DNA of 64,000 nt from Litomosoides sigmodontis (lineage: Eukaryota > Nematoda > Chromadorea > Rhabditida > Onchocercidae): NCBI GenBank assembly GCA_963070105.1, contig OY718805.1, positions 7,412,501-7,476,500 of the forward strand, given 5' to 3'. The translations under genes and the position numbers were made by a program. Positions 1 through 14,725 of this stretch are shown piece after piece (the first letter of the stretch is position 1; each line of letters begins with the position of its first letter). The notes beneath the pieces are model-generated. The model was not told the DNA's origin, searched no databases, and saw nothing but the letters and a program-made list of their open reading frames with translations.

Positions 1-1013
1 TGATAGATCTCATCAGGTGGAAGCTCTTTGCCATTCCACTCTCACAACAATCCTATTCCTAAACTTCAAATTCAACTTATCTGCGAGTGATAGATCAATT
101 CAGTAAACCTTCATCAGCTAACCAGTGGTCAAGAGAGGAGTAACCTATCCAAAATCAAAAATAGCGCCTCACTACCACTGGACTGCACCAAATCAAAAAT
201 TCACAGTATAATTTTCATATTTCATTATTATTCTTTAATTAATTCGATTTCAAAACATAAATTCAATCATCCATACATATAGTATTTAGGCTTAAAAATT
301 GAACGTTAAATAATAATTAATTTTTTTTTTGCAAGTCGAAATCTCACAGTGTTCAAAATCAACATATTTAAGTGTAATTTTATTTATGCAATCAGCGAAA
401 AATAAAATTTTCAATTCAATCAATCCAACTAAATATTTAATTCAATTGTACACAGCGATCGAGAGCTTAATTTGAGGTTGAGTAGTTCGCTAGAGATTTA
501 ACAGTTCGCTACGTTCATCTATTAAATTAAAGTTAAGCGAAAAGTTATCCACGAAAAAGAAGAGTAATACATGTTCAGTTGGCAGAGAGAAAACTACCCA
601 ATGCCCTGTTATGATTGTTAAATTAGAGGAAATAGTCACTTGAGAATGTTTGCCGCATTTTTCTAAAATATTCCGGAATTTAACGGGATTCAGAGAAGTA
701 GCATTCAGGAATAAGAATTATTATGGCAATGAAGTAAGTGAGAAAAGTGATTAACACATTCCTAAACTAACACATAGTTGCATTTCATTTTCAGTGAATT
801 ATGAAAATTTCACAGCTCACGCACGAATGACTACAACTCAATTATTGCGGTTTTCAAATTTCTGTAAAGGCGTCATAATTCACTGGAGATGAAATACAAC
901 AATGAAATTGTAAAATGCACATGGGGTTAAAGGTGAAATTTTCATGTTGCCTAAAAGTACCTATTTCAATGAACTAACCTAGAGCATACAAATTCCATGC
1001 AAATAAAATGTGC
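1..1013. other. Intergenic, nothing recognised
   Basis: This AT-rich stretch lies downstream of the secreted-protein gene, which reads leftwards. No open frame with flanking splice sites and no RNA gene was recognised on either strand. A gene entering from the left edge cannot be excluded. Confidence 0.4.
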
Positions 1014-2315
1014 TCAGTAAGCTCGAACTCTTGCGGCTAAATGCTTAAAGATTGCACTGTCATCGGGGAATTGTTTTTCAAATGGATCGTTGAATTTGCA
1101 TCCAATTTCAAACGCTTTCGCACTCTTAAGGCATTTTCCCGATCGCCACAAATACCAATCTCCATCTTTTTGGATTAGCTGCAAAGGGTTAGCAGAAATG
1201 CTTGATGCTAGAAATGTGCAACCTAAAGATAATCTGTGAAGGCGAATGATGCGAGGATAATTAGCTGAGGATAATCTACCCGTGGAAAATATCCGAGGGA
1301 TAATGGCTGAGGTTGATGGGCCAAGAAAGATAGAGGATGATTTTGCGGTCATTTTAAGCGTTGAAAATATCATTTGACCTATCAATTGGAAGGAAGGCAT
1401 CAACAAAGTTTACTTACGCCGTATGAAATGAATTTGAAGCAATGTTTGTCACTCAACGATTTTGAATGAAACACTAAGTGCGCATTTGGACAAACAATGG
1501 CGCAATAGACTTTTGCATTTTCACCCGAACCTTCCTGTAAAATAACAAAAAAGAAGCTTTTTTATACAACAAAAAAGCTAGAAGTTAAAAGCTCGGATTG
1601 ACGAAACAACCGTCTCAATCATTTGGTTTATTTATGCAACAACTGATGATTTGAGGTAAGTGATAAACGATTTTATCATTAAATCAATTTCACCTTTTAC
1701 ACTAATTTTTGCTCATCATTTTCAAATTTTTATTTTATCAAATTCAAAATGCACTTATCTGAAATATTTATTCCACTCATTGCAGACGAACAATAAGTGA
1801 AGTGATGCAAAGTGGTAATTTCAACTTGGCCTCTTCAATACTTAACTTACAATCTACCACAGCTCAATCAAATATCAATCTGTCTGTGAGCAGACCTATG
1901 CTAATAGCTTGTAAATTAATTATTTTGCTTACGACGACATCATCAAATAAAGGGAGAGGGGGGGGGGGGGGAGCGGAAAAAAACAAGTTTCACTAACTGT
2001 GTAACAGCCGGAACCATCCGGAGCATTCCTGCCCGTTTCAAATTCTTCATTCTTTAAAACCAAATGACAGCCAATCTTTCCTGCTGTACTACCTGTTTCC
2101 TTATCGTTTCCTGTACAATCCAATTTTCGATATTCTAAAAAAAAATTCTAAAAAAAAAATTTTTTTAACGTATATTTTAAGTTAAATATTTTCAAATTAT
2201 AATAAATATTTTGTATTTTAGCAAAAAAAAAACAAGAAGGGAAAATGAAAAACATACGATGAAATGCAGTGGTCACACTGACTACTGTGAAAATAGCAAA
2301 AGCTATGCGGAACAT
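1014..2315 (-). CDS. Small secreted eight-cysteine protein, unrecognised family
   Basis: This is a four-exon gene on the minus strand: 2258-2315, 1998-2134, 1418-1534 and 1014-1178. Splice donors are GTATGT, GTTAGT and GTAAGT; acceptors are TTTTTTAG, TTTTACAG and TTTGCAG. The phases (1, 0, 0) close on 159 codons, giving 158 residues. Residues 1-17 form a clear signal peptide (MFRIAFAIFTVVSVTTA), so the product should enter the secretory pathway. The mature part has eight cysteines at about 26, 42, 63, 76, 80, 97, 120 and 131, an even number suited to disulphides, and no further membrane segment. A notable stretch is DGDWYLWRSGKC. I do not recognise the family; a nematode-restricted secreted protein is the likeliest reading, and no function is assigned. 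A run of 14 G (plus strand, 1958-1971) lies in the second intron. The start is the only ATG ahead of the signal peptide in exon 1. Confidence 0.8.
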
Positions 2316-4080
2316 TTGTTAAATTTAAACGATAGTTATACAAATTTTAGGAATGACCAGTGCAATTAATTAATGAATGACTGAATGAATGAATGGGTAT
2401 TTATAGTAACGTGTTAGTTATCGTGTATTGTTCAGATGATTAAGTGATGGACGAGAATAAATGCTTCATCAATTCGATAAATAATAAATTGTTGGAGCGA
2501 TCGCATTTCGAAATTCCTCCTTTCCGTTTCACGCCTTTAGGTGTTGTTGAAAACAAGATAAGATGACCATTGAAATCGTCTCCTTCACATTTCCTCCTTC
2601 TTTAACAAATAACTTGTTGCGCGCATTCGTTAAATGCGCAATTAACAAAATAAGATTAGTGGTAGAAATTATTTCAAACGGATGCATGAAAACTGCTCAC
2701 ACTTAAATCAACCGACAGAGAGAGATAGGATGAAGTGATTTAACGAGTAAAATTTGACGAAAATTAAGAAATTTTTGATTACTTCTGCAGAGAGATGAGA
2801 TATCACCTATGCTATGCTAAAAGTTAATTTGAAATTCTAAAATGGTGGTAAGGTCGAGCGCGGCTTTCTGATTTCATAATCGTGCAGCAATTCAACCAAA
2901 CATTTCACTGAAATGGACGGCATCATTTGAAAGTGCCCGAAGATCAAAGAACTTGAATGAGTTTAGCCGTACATACCACTAACATCGTGTCATTTCATTT
3001 AGTGTAAAATTTTGCCTATCATTTTGTACAGTCCAATCGTTTAGCATTTTTCTAAAACATGGAAAACTGTAGAATTTGATTGAAGTGGACGAATATTTCA
3101 CTATCTTTTGCTTTTCCTCAAATTTCTTTTAGATGTTTTATTGAATATCAAAATAGATTGAAACGCACGGCACATTATACTTTTGTTGGTGTTAGTGTGG
3201 AAGATAAACATTGCGTAGGCTAATTTATTCGTCGCTTTTTGAAATTTTAAATTTTAGAATAGCGAAGAAAATTATGCACCATCACAGCAAATAAAAGTCA
3301 AAAGAAATAGCTAAAAATATTACAAATATCATTTGCATTTCATCACTTATAAAACTAGCCTTTCATGTGACGAAGGATACTTGCAATCATACTGCTCAAA
3401 TAAACTATTTAAAAATTGTTCTTGTCCTAATTGATGCCCATATTTCAATGTTGTAAGCGCATATGCATATGTATCACATGTAATCAATCAGTTGAGAGAA
3501 TGAAAAATTATTTAGTGCTTTTTGAATTACTAACAATCATTTCATAGAAGTAAAAAAATAAAATTCAAATTTCAAGAATTAAATCAAGCGTTTTTTCCCC
3601 CTAAAAAATTCGCTATTAGTTAAATAAAAATGTAAGAGGGAAAGTTGTAAAGAAAAACAGTAAGTACGTAAGTAAATTGAATTATTATTTATTCAAATTT
3701 TAAATTTCATAACTAATAGGATGAAAATGCGCATTTCAAGTTATCATTTATTCGTAAAAAAAAATATTCAACTGTTGTAGGCGTTAAAATTACACGTATT
3801 CCATGGTCCGCTGTGATCAATGGTCCGCTGTGGCAAGAAGGTTAAAAAAAGGCAAAAATGAAAAAAGAAACGAACAAGTATTTCAACTGCAAACCAATCT
3901 TTCAGCGATCAGTGATAGACGAAGAAGCGCAAATAGCTCAATGAAGTGGCGCTAATAGCACATGTGGAAGCGGAGCGATCCGAGCAATGGAAATTATACC
4001 AACCATTTCATATTAGGTCAGTGATTCGTCAAATACAGGATGAATTTGAGAGCACTCAAGTGATCGAGGAAAATTTTGCA

Positions 4081-4146
4081 GGTTCAATCTGAAATCATAG
4101 AGATAGCGAAGAGGTCAAAGTTAACTATTGCAACCGAAAAGAATGT
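4081..4146 (+). other. Isolated exon-like segment
   Basis: A 66-base segment is bounded by TTTTGCAG on the left and GTAAGTAT on the right, both close to the nematode consensus, and is open in frame 0 for 22 codons. It sits in a locally less AT-rich patch (about 3880-4150). It has no recognisable partner exon. It could be a non-coding or coding 5' exon of a gene further right, or a chance match. Confidence 0.2.
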
Positions 4147-7100
4147 AAGTATATTACTTTATTTTCGAATTAAACAAACTTTACCAGTGATTTATCGTAT
4201 CCATTATTTTCAGAATTTTAAAAATCTTTTAGTGTCTTTTTATCTTTTTATTTTTTCATAATTTATTTTATTTTTCATAACTTTAAAAACCTTTTAGTAT
4301 TCCTTTTTCATCTACGTTACCTCTTCGCTCTTTTTCCTGCAAAAATTAACATCAAACATTATTTGTCGCAAAAATTCGTCAAGCTCATTTATTTCAACCA
4401 CTCGCTTAATTTAGACATTGATCTTTTGAAAATGGAAAACTTCCCTCCAGACAGATTAAGAGTGAAAACGTTTATGCAAAATTGACTTATTACCTCTATA
4501 ATTTAACTGTGAACTGTTATGTTGCGTAATATTATCTTCAAAATATGCTAGCTTAAAGGAGCAAACTGAATTAATCTTGAATAAAACACATCGAAAAAGC
4601 TAAATTTCATCTTTTAGAAAAAGTGAAAATTTGAAAAATCAGATGAAAGATTATGCTAATATGGACTTTTCTGATAATCAAATAATAACTCGTCGTGCGG
4701 TTGAGAGAAAAGTGGACAATAGCCGAGCGGTTTAATAGAGAAATGAGTTGGCAAAAGTGAAATGACCAGGAATGGATGGAAATGATAAGAAGCACTGATA
4801 GAAGAAGGGAAGTATTAGCCGAAACGAAGGTATGAATAGCAAATGGATTCAGAAGCTCTTCCACTAACTAGAACTTTTGATGAGATTGCTCAGAACCTTT
4901 TTAATTAGTCGAAATCTCTTAATTAATCTTCCTCTTTTCCCATACTACACCATCATAATAGTCTGAATCATTGACGTGCTCTATGCAAATATATGCATCT
5001 TTAGGTAATTTTTTCATCTTAAAAATTTACATTCATTAAACTTCGTCAATTCATTCATTCGGTTATTAAATTTGTTTAGCTAATTTATTTAAAATTTATT
5101 TATTAATACGTCAAGTAGTATTATTATCAATTTTAGTTCAGTTTGGAAAGTGCTACGTTTTGTTTCACTTACGTATGCACTGATTGACAAAAAAAAAACA
5201 TCAGCATTATAAGTCTTTTGATAATTTAAAAATTTTTAAATTTAATTTCATAAGAAGGACCAAACAGCAATTGTTTATTCCAAAGAGGTTTTTTTTTTCC
5301 TTCAGCAAACGACTAAAAGTAGGAAACTGATCGGTTTCATCAGTGACATTGGGAAGTTTTCCGGAGAGATAAAAATACCACTTGTCCTGTCATTACCGAT
5401 TAGCCTCTATGATTTGTCTTCGTTACTTTCTGCAAATCTGTTTAAAAGAAATTGTCAGTTTACATTTGATGATTTGTGACTGAAATTTGAAATATTTTCC
5501 TCCTAAAATTTTATTTTCTTTTTAATGTATACTGTTCAGTGTTGCCTCTATGATTGATATTAGTGCGTTTATTTTACTTTCAAAAGATTTAATTGATAAA
5601 AACTTTCAAAAGTAGAAATTTTATGAGTTCTTTGCTCTTTTTTTCATTTGAAATTTATAAATTTCAAGAAAAATATTTTCTTGCATTCTAAAATAGCTAA
5701 TTTCATATTGTAATTTTGGGTGGAACTTTTTTTTTGCTTATTTTATGCACAAAAATTTTTTATAGCTTTATCTTGCGGATAGTCTAATTAAATTGTTGGA
5801 AATAATTTTCGATGAAAAATTTCCTATAAAATTTATTCCTTCAATAATTTGTTCCATTCGCTATAAAGTGATGAAATTGACGAATGGGCGTTAATTAAAT
5901 TCAAACAATCAATTGGATTTAATTAATAAATTTTTAAATACTAATAATTTAACGTTTGAAATTTTGTTCATTTTTTCTTAAAATTTACAAATAAAATTTT
6001 TTAAATAAACGAAGTAAATTTAGCATAATTGAATGAAAGTGAAAACATTTGCAAGCTCTTTAATGCCTTTCCTTTTTTCACTTTTCATGACATTTCCAGA
6101 AATTGCAAAAGTGTTTTTTTTTTCCCTGTAAAATTGTCGCTTTTCTTTTTTACACTTACAGAAGACATTGACAAAAACAAAAGTATCTCTCATTCGATCA
6201 TTCATTTCACGAAATCAAAGTGTGAATGAATTACTTTGACTCTGACCGCTTCGCTTCATTTTACATTTTGCTCATTTCATTTAATAGATTATTTTACAAT
6301 AGCAATTTGTAAATTTGCAAAATGCTCGAAATGTTTTTGTTAGCGATAGATAATTTATCATATTTCATCGCGCTATCTCAATCATCGCTTTTTTTTTTTA
6401 AATGAAAGAGCAATTAATGTGGTGAAACAGTCGGAAACTTTCTGGAGAAATTTTTTCTTTCAAATTAACTTTAAGCGCCTTCTTCTTCCTCTTACTCATC
6501 CATAATTTCATCCTTTCATAAACCAAAATTTTGCCTCGCTACAATTACTATTTAATTAAAATTGAAAGTTAAATAATTGCATTTCTTTATTTTTTTTTAA
6601 AAGATTTTCTTTCCCTAATACTTAAACAAAGAGTAAACGTTTTGTTATCGCGCAATGAATGACATTTATTCTTGCAAAGTATTCGTATAATATTCTCTCG
6701 CACATGTAATATCAGTGATGAAAGAATTGAAATTGACTTCACCGCGTTGCGTGATAGAACAATTGAATTGCACTTTGAACTTTCAAAAATCAAAGTTCAC
6801 CGCCCCCTCTTTTCCACTAATAAACGTACAAATTTTCCTCTTTTTTTTGCCTGAGGGAATGAGGTGTATGTCAGTGGAAGGTATGAAGTGATAAAGTGAT
6901 TAGTGATAAAGTGTTAAGGTACGAAGTGATAAAGTGATTAATCGCTTATCAGAAAGCATTTCTCATTCGTTCAATGAAATCAGTCGGCCATATCTTCTCT
7001 GTGACATCAAAATATCTTCGTATATTTATTAGCAAAAGAAAAAAAATTTTTTTTTTTTGTTGATAATTATTGTTTGGAAGGAAAAAATTTATCTGTTTTT

Positions 7101-8992
7101 TCCAATGTTTTGAGTAAAATTGTTTTTGGTGGAAAAAAAAAGCCAATCTTTCTAATCTGAAAAATCAACAGTGCACGTTTTGTCACTCTCACTCACAGCT
7201 AATTGCATTAAAATTAAAATTGCTACCTTTTTAACTATCATAATTATTCAGTGAAATCATAGCTTAAGTGTAAGTGGAGATGAAAATGAACAAAAGTTTT
7301 TTGATATTTTTTTTTTATTAAAATTACTTCCGTTAATTAGAGCTACTATCACTGATTGTCTAAATTGAATTCGAAGAAAATGGATAAACGAAAGCGATAT
7401 TGCAACCAGTGAACTGGAAATGTTTCAGGGATGAGAAAGATAGAGAAGAGTGAAATGATATTTGAAAAGTAAATTTGATACTTAACCTTTGAAGTTTTCA
7501 CTAGTAGAAAACTCTTACTTTCATTCATCTTTCTCTGATACAAATAAACAAGGTAAGGTAGCTATTGAATAACTAAGTAAAATTTGTGAAGTTTTTCAGG
7601 ATGATCTCACTTTCTTCTTCTGTAGTAACGGATATCAATTGATTAGTGTATCAGATACCGATCGATCGGACGATCATTTTCAGCAATCGATTTCTCCGGA
7701 ATGTTCCAGAAAGTGTAGTTCTTGAAAGTTGCACTTTTCTTCTCTGGCAAATGCTAAAATTGGCAAAACTGACCAGTGGGACGAGTTTGCTATTTTCTTT
7801 TAAAAGCAAAGAAAAAATAACAAAACCTATTTCACTCTCTCTTCTCCAACAGATGTGAATTATTTTTTTGAATGAAATCGAAATTTGAAATAGCGCAAGG
7901 ACAATAATAATAGCAATAGTTACTTTGTGAGCATAAAAGTGTAAAATTATGTGTACTTTTCAAAACGGTGAATTTTGCTTTGCCTTAAAGGCTATAATTA
8001 ATTTAAATAACAACCTAAAATTATTTTTTATTCATTTATCGTTCAGTTTATTGATTTTTAATCCAACTGATTTCGTTGTCAGAGCCCTAAAAAAAAAACA
8101 TTCTTCTTCCTTTTAAAATGTTATCGTTTTTAAAGAAAATAATTTGTGGAAGTTTTTGATTTTTTAAGTGAAAAAATATTTCTCCTCAATTTTTCATTTT
8201 CATTACAAATTTGAGCAAAACATATCATTGAACTATGAACTATTAGTGCGAATTCATCCCTGAAACATAACTTACTTCTCAGTAAATCATTTTGCAATTT
8301 TTTTTATATTTTAAAATAAATCGAAGGAAAAAAAAAGATTTCCATTTAATCGTTTAATAATTGCTTTTTGCATATTCGGTACGAACAAGTTAACTGTGTG
8401 AAGGCGCTCTCTCATTGAATTCATAATAATTGCTAATAATTTTGGTGATAATTGCAATTAGTAATAATAATTTTCTTCAATTACAATTTTTTTGTGCTTT
8501 CTCAAAAAAAACAGTCACTTCCAATAAATATACTTAATATATTTAAATCTTTTTTCACTTTTTTCTCACGTACTCTTCCTTGTCTCATTTGCCTTTCCAT
8601 TCCTAATTTCTTCCATTTTCTCATTCAATTATATCTTATAGCTTTTGAAAATAAAAAAGAAAAAGAAAGGAAAATGAAAAAAAAATTCGACAATAAAGCG
8701 CTTTTTTTTCTTTCTCAAAAGAAAAGCTTTATTTCATTTTCAATAAAAATAAAAGGCTCTTCGGGTCATTTCACATCAAACGTCTTTTTAACACTTTCAC
8801 ATAAAATGACATTCTTCATTTCCCTATTATTTAAATTTAATAATTAATGCTTCAGAAAGTAAGAGTCATCAAGAGAAGGAGAAAAAAAAGGGTGGTGGAA
8901 GTGCTGTAAATTTGATAAAAGTGGATTAGCGCGTACGTTGTTGCTTCATTGATGAATTTCTAATAATCTTGTTTTTCTATTTTAAATTTTCT

Positions 8993-9052
8993 TCTTCATG
9001 TCCGTTCTGGATGTCAAATACGGCAAAAAAAGGAAGAAACGGATTGTGTAAG
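8993..9052 (+). other. Very short basic open frame, possible first exon
   Basis: From an ATG at about 8999 there is a 17-residue frame rich in Lys and Arg (GKKRKKR core). Two bases before its stop lies a usable donor, GTAAGG. The patch is less AT-rich than its surroundings. No downstream exon joins it convincingly; joining to the first coding exon of the glutamate transporter would be out of frame. Confidence 0.12.
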
Positions 9053-12000
9053 GTTGGATTCCGCTCCGATGATAAGCTTAATCCGATAGTGCAATGAGGT
9101 AATGAGCACAAAAGTGATAAGCTTAATGAGCTTGATCGTTGTATATTTGCATGAGATTATTAACCCATCTCATCATCGTACAATCTTCTCAACTAATTTT
9201 TTAATTTCTATCTCACGGAAATTAAAAAAAATAAAATGCACTGCTCACTACTGTAACACTTCAAAACATTTCCAATTAAATCATTTCATCTTTTAAAACA
9301 GTTAAATTCAATTTATGCAGTCAGTGCTAGTAATGCATTTACAATTGTTTGTTTGAAAAATATAACATTTGTAATTGTTTGTTTAATTTGTGAAAAAATT
9401 TTAGCGATGATGTGAAGAGGGAGGGAGAGAGAGAGGGAGAGAGTAGATGAATGTTTGCAATGAAATACGTTCGTAACTTAACAATCATCTTTTGCGATAA
9501 AAATAACTGAAATAACTGGAAGTGAATGAATTGGTAAAGCATGCGGTACAATTTGATATCTTTAAAATTAACGATACAAAAATTTTAAATTACTAATTTT
9601 CAGTGAAATATTTCTGTTGTCGTTTGTTCACTCGTTCTTTCGTCTTTTGTTTTTTGGTTCTTCCTGAGCAGTTGTTGAAAAAAAAAACAGCAAAAAAAAT
9701 TTCCTCAATATTTGCTAATGTGAATTGCAAAAAAAAAAAATTGTTTGCCTAAAAAAATATTTCTTCAATCATATGCCTTAGTGCATATATTTTTTAAAGA
9801 GAGAAAGAGCAGAGAGAGAGAGAGGGAGAAAGAAAAAAAACCAATATGCGATTACTTTGTTTTTGCCTTTCCAATAATTCCGCTCTTTTCCCATTGAAAG
9901 ATAGAAGAAAGTAAGGCAACGCATCCTTGAGATTTTTAACTCTTTGTGCTTTTTTTTTTTAATTTCTTTTCCTACCATTTGTTCGTTTCAAATTTATAAC
10001 TATCCTTTTCCATCTTCTTTGCATGGAAAATTTAAAATGGCAGGTGAATTGTTGAGCATTAGCTTATGGCCTATTTTTAAATAAAGCTGAGCAATGATGG
10101 CAAGTTGTTTTGATCAAATTTTTATATGAATTATTGCTTAGTTAGAATTTGACGAGTATTATTAATATCAAAAGGGGCGGAGGAAAGACGAAAGCACTTG
10201 AAAATTTCTATTTTTCCTTCTCGTTTTTTTTCATCTTTAAAAACAACCGCAAATTATCGATCACTTTTTCTTTCATTAAAAAAGTATATAAATTAGAGAA
10301 GGAATTTTAGGATGAAATATTTCGATAAGTTAATTTCTTGCTTTACTAATAGTATAAGTAAATGTTGCAAATAGAATGAATAAAATAAATTTATTGCAAA
10401 TAAAACAAAATTTGAAAATATATATGCGTGTGTAGTGGGAGAGGAGCAAAACGATAGGATGTCACTAATTAACCAATTACTTCAGATGAGGTGATCTCAT
10501 ACCGGATTTGCCAGTAGATTACTTATTGCTATTCCGGTTTTCAATTTCATACCAGCAACTTTTTTGAATCATTGAACTGTGATCGTAATAAATTGGTGGC
10601 GAATTTTAATCCTCTGGATTTTCGATAGTTACTTTAATTATTGCTGTAACACATTCAATTCCCTTCATGCAACCAATTTACGGAATGCATCTGAATGCTT
10701 GCAGCTTTCAACTAATTAACTACCAACATCAGATAATGATCGAACTAATGAATTTACGACATTGGGAATGATCTGCGCCTCCAAGAGTATCTCTGAAAAT
10801 AAGACATTTAACTGCGAAATAGAAATGAAAATGCTATGTCTAAAATTTAAATTCAAATCGTTGCATCTCTTTGCTGCATTCATTATCCGTGAAATTTAAA
10901 TAATTTTTGATAGCCGCAAACAAAACAAGACATGCATATTCATGCAGCAACCGTATTATTATTGTTCGCTTTGAAGGATTAGTGAAAGTAATATTGGGAA
11001 TTATGTGAAAGCTACTTGCTTATATCGGCTAAAAGTACTCTGGCAGGAAAAGGTTAAATCAAAAATTCCAATCCTTCAAGAGCTGATGAATGAGGTAAAT
11101 GAATTGAAGAGGAAATATGAAAATCGATAAGCGAGAAATTTATATTCAATCACTTCACTTCACTTCCATTCCGGTTTTATCCCTTCTTTTTTCTCCCAAA
11201 TTATGTACTTTCAACAAAAAGTATCCAATTATTCCTTCATTTCCATTTGAATGATCGCTGTCGCTCGCACAAGGTGTTTATCTTAAAAGGTATTCTTTTG
11301 AAATGAAATGAATTGCATAAATTAATCTTTAATCTATCCATTCCTGACAACTAACGCCAGTTAAAGTGTTACACGTAAATTTAAGCGCTATCCTTTTGTG
11401 CTACTTGAACTGAAGCGGAGAAACTTTCATTAAATTAGAAATGTCTTCTTGATTGCTTCCATCTTTATTATTTTATTTTTTGTTTTTTAATTTTTTTTTG
11501 AAAATCATCGCTTGGGAAACTACAGTTTGCAGTTGACGGAAGAGATCGCTTTGTTGACGAAATTTTAAAATGTTACTCGCTGGGCTATCACTGTTAATGT
11601 GATAAAAATCTAAGAAGTAAAATGCTGTTATCATCAACGACGCATCGATTTTGGAGGAAGAAGCAAATAACCTTGACAACATTTCATTTCAATAATTTAA
11701 TTATTCATGAAATTCATTAATCGTTATACTTTAAAAAAATTGTAATTTGAAAATTTGCGTTTTCTTTCAATATTAATTCACCTTTTTCAAATTTCATATC
11801 ATCCAACACTCTCATCATCCTTAATTCTTAATTTTTAAATACAAGGATTAAAAACATTTTAGTCTTTTATCTTCCTCTCTCCCTCTCCCTTTCTGTAAAT
11901 CATGAAATTAAAATATAATGAAAGGTTTAGATTGCATAACGTTAGGGCTAAATGATCAAGAAATGCTTGTTTTCCTGTTTCAATCATATCATTTTGCCTG

Positions 12001-13220
12001 AATTTCATTCAAAATGAAATTATTAGGAAAATTTTAATATTTGTATAAATCAAATTACACTTATTTTGCGCAATTTTTTTTCTGTTGGAAAAAAATCGCT
12101 TTAATTTTGGTTTGATCTATCCGACGTTGAATTAATCCAATGTGAGTTAGATAGACATAATTTTCATGCTTTCTTCATCGATAAATTAATAATTAGTTTT
12201 GTTACAAACTAATTTTTCATTCATCACACGTGTTGTTATCATTGAAATTTCATTAATTATAAATGCAATGAAGGAAATGAAGCTAACTGTCCGTTATTTG
12301 TTATTAAGTAATTAATTAATTTTTTGAATTTGATAAGAACTAAATTACGAAATGGAAATTTTGCAATTTCACATTTCGGCAATCTATCCATTGCTTTTTT
12401 TTCTTATTGTCAGAAATGAATTTAGCACTGTTTGTTTATTGCATTAGCAAATTAAGCTTTCTCTCTCATTTCTCAACTCGCAAATGTCATTACTTTTGCA
12501 TTATATCTGTTAAAAATTGAAGAAAAAAAAAAGAGTTAAACTAAAGAAATCTCCTTTCCTCTCCTCTAGAACATTGCATTTATTTGATAAAAATAAATTC
12601 TCTCGCGCTCTTTCTCTCTCTCTTTTCTTGTTTGCTAAAAAATTTCAACCATTCAATTATTGTCTAAAATAGAATTCAAATATCACTGAAATTTGCCAAT
12701 TAAATTGTCAAACTTCATTAGCATAAAGTATCAATTGCTTCCTTTCTCATTCAACATTTCTCCTAATCGCCATAGCCTTCTTTATTCAATTGATCAAAAT
12801 TCACTTCAATTCCAATTAAAATAACAATCAGTTGTGTTGGTGTTAATTTAAAATCGAAAGTTTGTTTATTTGAAACAACACGATGATTGATAATCATAAA
12901 TGCTTGGATGAAAACATAAGGCTAATAGCATTTGTAAATATCAATATGACAAACAGCCAAACCTTTTTCCTTTTTCAGTCAAATTTTCCTTCCTGCCTTT
13001 TATCGATCCGTCACAATTCATCCAACTTTTCCACCTTAGAAATCAAACATTTAAATCAAAAACATTTGCTTCTTTAATTTTGACTTTAATTAATAGCATT
13101 GATAATGGAAGTGTGTAAATGAAAACAGATCAAATCTATCAATAATCCGTATGATTATGTTGGGAACCTTCCGGTCATAAATTTAAATTTACACTGATTG
13201 GTAGTTTAGTTGTGCGTAGT

Positions 13221-13288
13221 ATGCGTGTATGTGCGTGCGTGTGTGTGTGTCTGTGTATGTATGCATGTGTGTGTGTGTGTGTTTGTGT
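13221..13288. repeat. Imperfect GT microsatellite
   Basis: Alternating GT with interruptions by GC and AT dinucleotides over about 65 bases, in non-coding DNA. Confidence 0.8.
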
Positions 13289-14725
13289 TAGCTAAGTCTC
13301 TGTGGTGAGTGCTAGTTAGCTTATGATGATGCCGATGATACTAAAAAGATAGGTATATAACACAGCAAATAGTCGGAGCTCAAAATTTCGCTGTCTTTTT
13401 TTTTCAAATTTATGAAAAGTTAAGTAGTTTCCACTGTAAAGCTTTGAATGTCTTCCGCTACTTACACCTTTAATATTGGCATCTCTTCAAGTACGACGTT
13501 TTTTTAAATCATTTAATTTGAAACAATAATTTTTCATACATTTTGAATTATTTAATTTGTTTTTTTTCGCAAGCTAATTTGCATAGAGTTTCACAAAACT
13601 AACTGTTTCTTATAACTGTGCTAGTAGTGGACGATCACTTACGATACGAATTACATTTTGCAGTTAGTTTCATCGGATTTCTGTCATTTCGTTTTTTCTT
13701 CTTTTCATTTTTCTCTTTTTTTTACTAACTAAATATTTAATAACATAATGATTGGAATTGAAAAGGGAATGGAATTTTGAAGTAAGGACCATTGATATGA
13801 GATGAAAATTATAACGTGAATTTATAAGATCGAATCTAACTTAAAGCATAGCATACTCGTTTCCACTTAAGTTAAGAAGTAAACATGCATATTTGCGTTT
13901 TCAAATTTTTATAAATCGCAAACATTTCAATTCATTTTCTTCTTGTTCTTTTTTTTTTAAAAACACTCTTCACATACCTTACAGGATAAGAGAGGAGTTG
14001 AGGGGGAGAAGAAGAGATCATTTATCACTACCATCCATCATTCATTCACTCTAATAAGGTCATTTCAAAACGGTTTCATATCGATTTCAAGAGTGAAAAT
14101 AACAGAGATATAAGTGATTGATGGATGGGACTTTCGTCAACAAACTTCCCATTCATTTATTTCCGATTTACCATAATCGCTCTCATTCAAATGACGCTAT
14201 CATACTTGTAAATAATTAATTTAAATAAAAAATTTATTTGGCACACTATATTAAGTTGAAGCTTTCTTTCAAACATTCAATCAACATGCAAATCATTTCA
14301 AAATAATAAATTGTCCTAATTAATTTACGATCAGTTAATAATCATCTCAACAGCAAAATAACTTTATATGTACAAAGCAAAAAAAAAAACAAATGCTAAA
14401 TCATTCAGTGATCTAATATATCAACAATGATTACTAATTAGTCTTACACTTTTACAGCAAAAGAAATAACTTTTTTCGAACATTTATTACAATAATTTAA
14501 TGATAACAGTAACAGTGACAATGATAAGTAGTTTTAGGTGTAATTAGTGTGCGGGGAAATTAGAAGGGAGGGAAAAATTAAATATTAATAATGAATATTG
14601 TCGCTCTGCTCATTTGCGCCTTAATTTAGCCGATCTACGACCGGGAGGAGTGTGTTAAAAATAGCAGTTCTGTAAAATAAATACTGTATTGAAGCGTTGA
14701 TTGAGGTGTACAGTGAAGATCCACG

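Noticed and set aside
8452..8847. 131-codon Phe/Lys-rich open frame
   Set aside because: Low-complexity translation of A- and T-rich DNA, no splice sites and no protein-like pattern.
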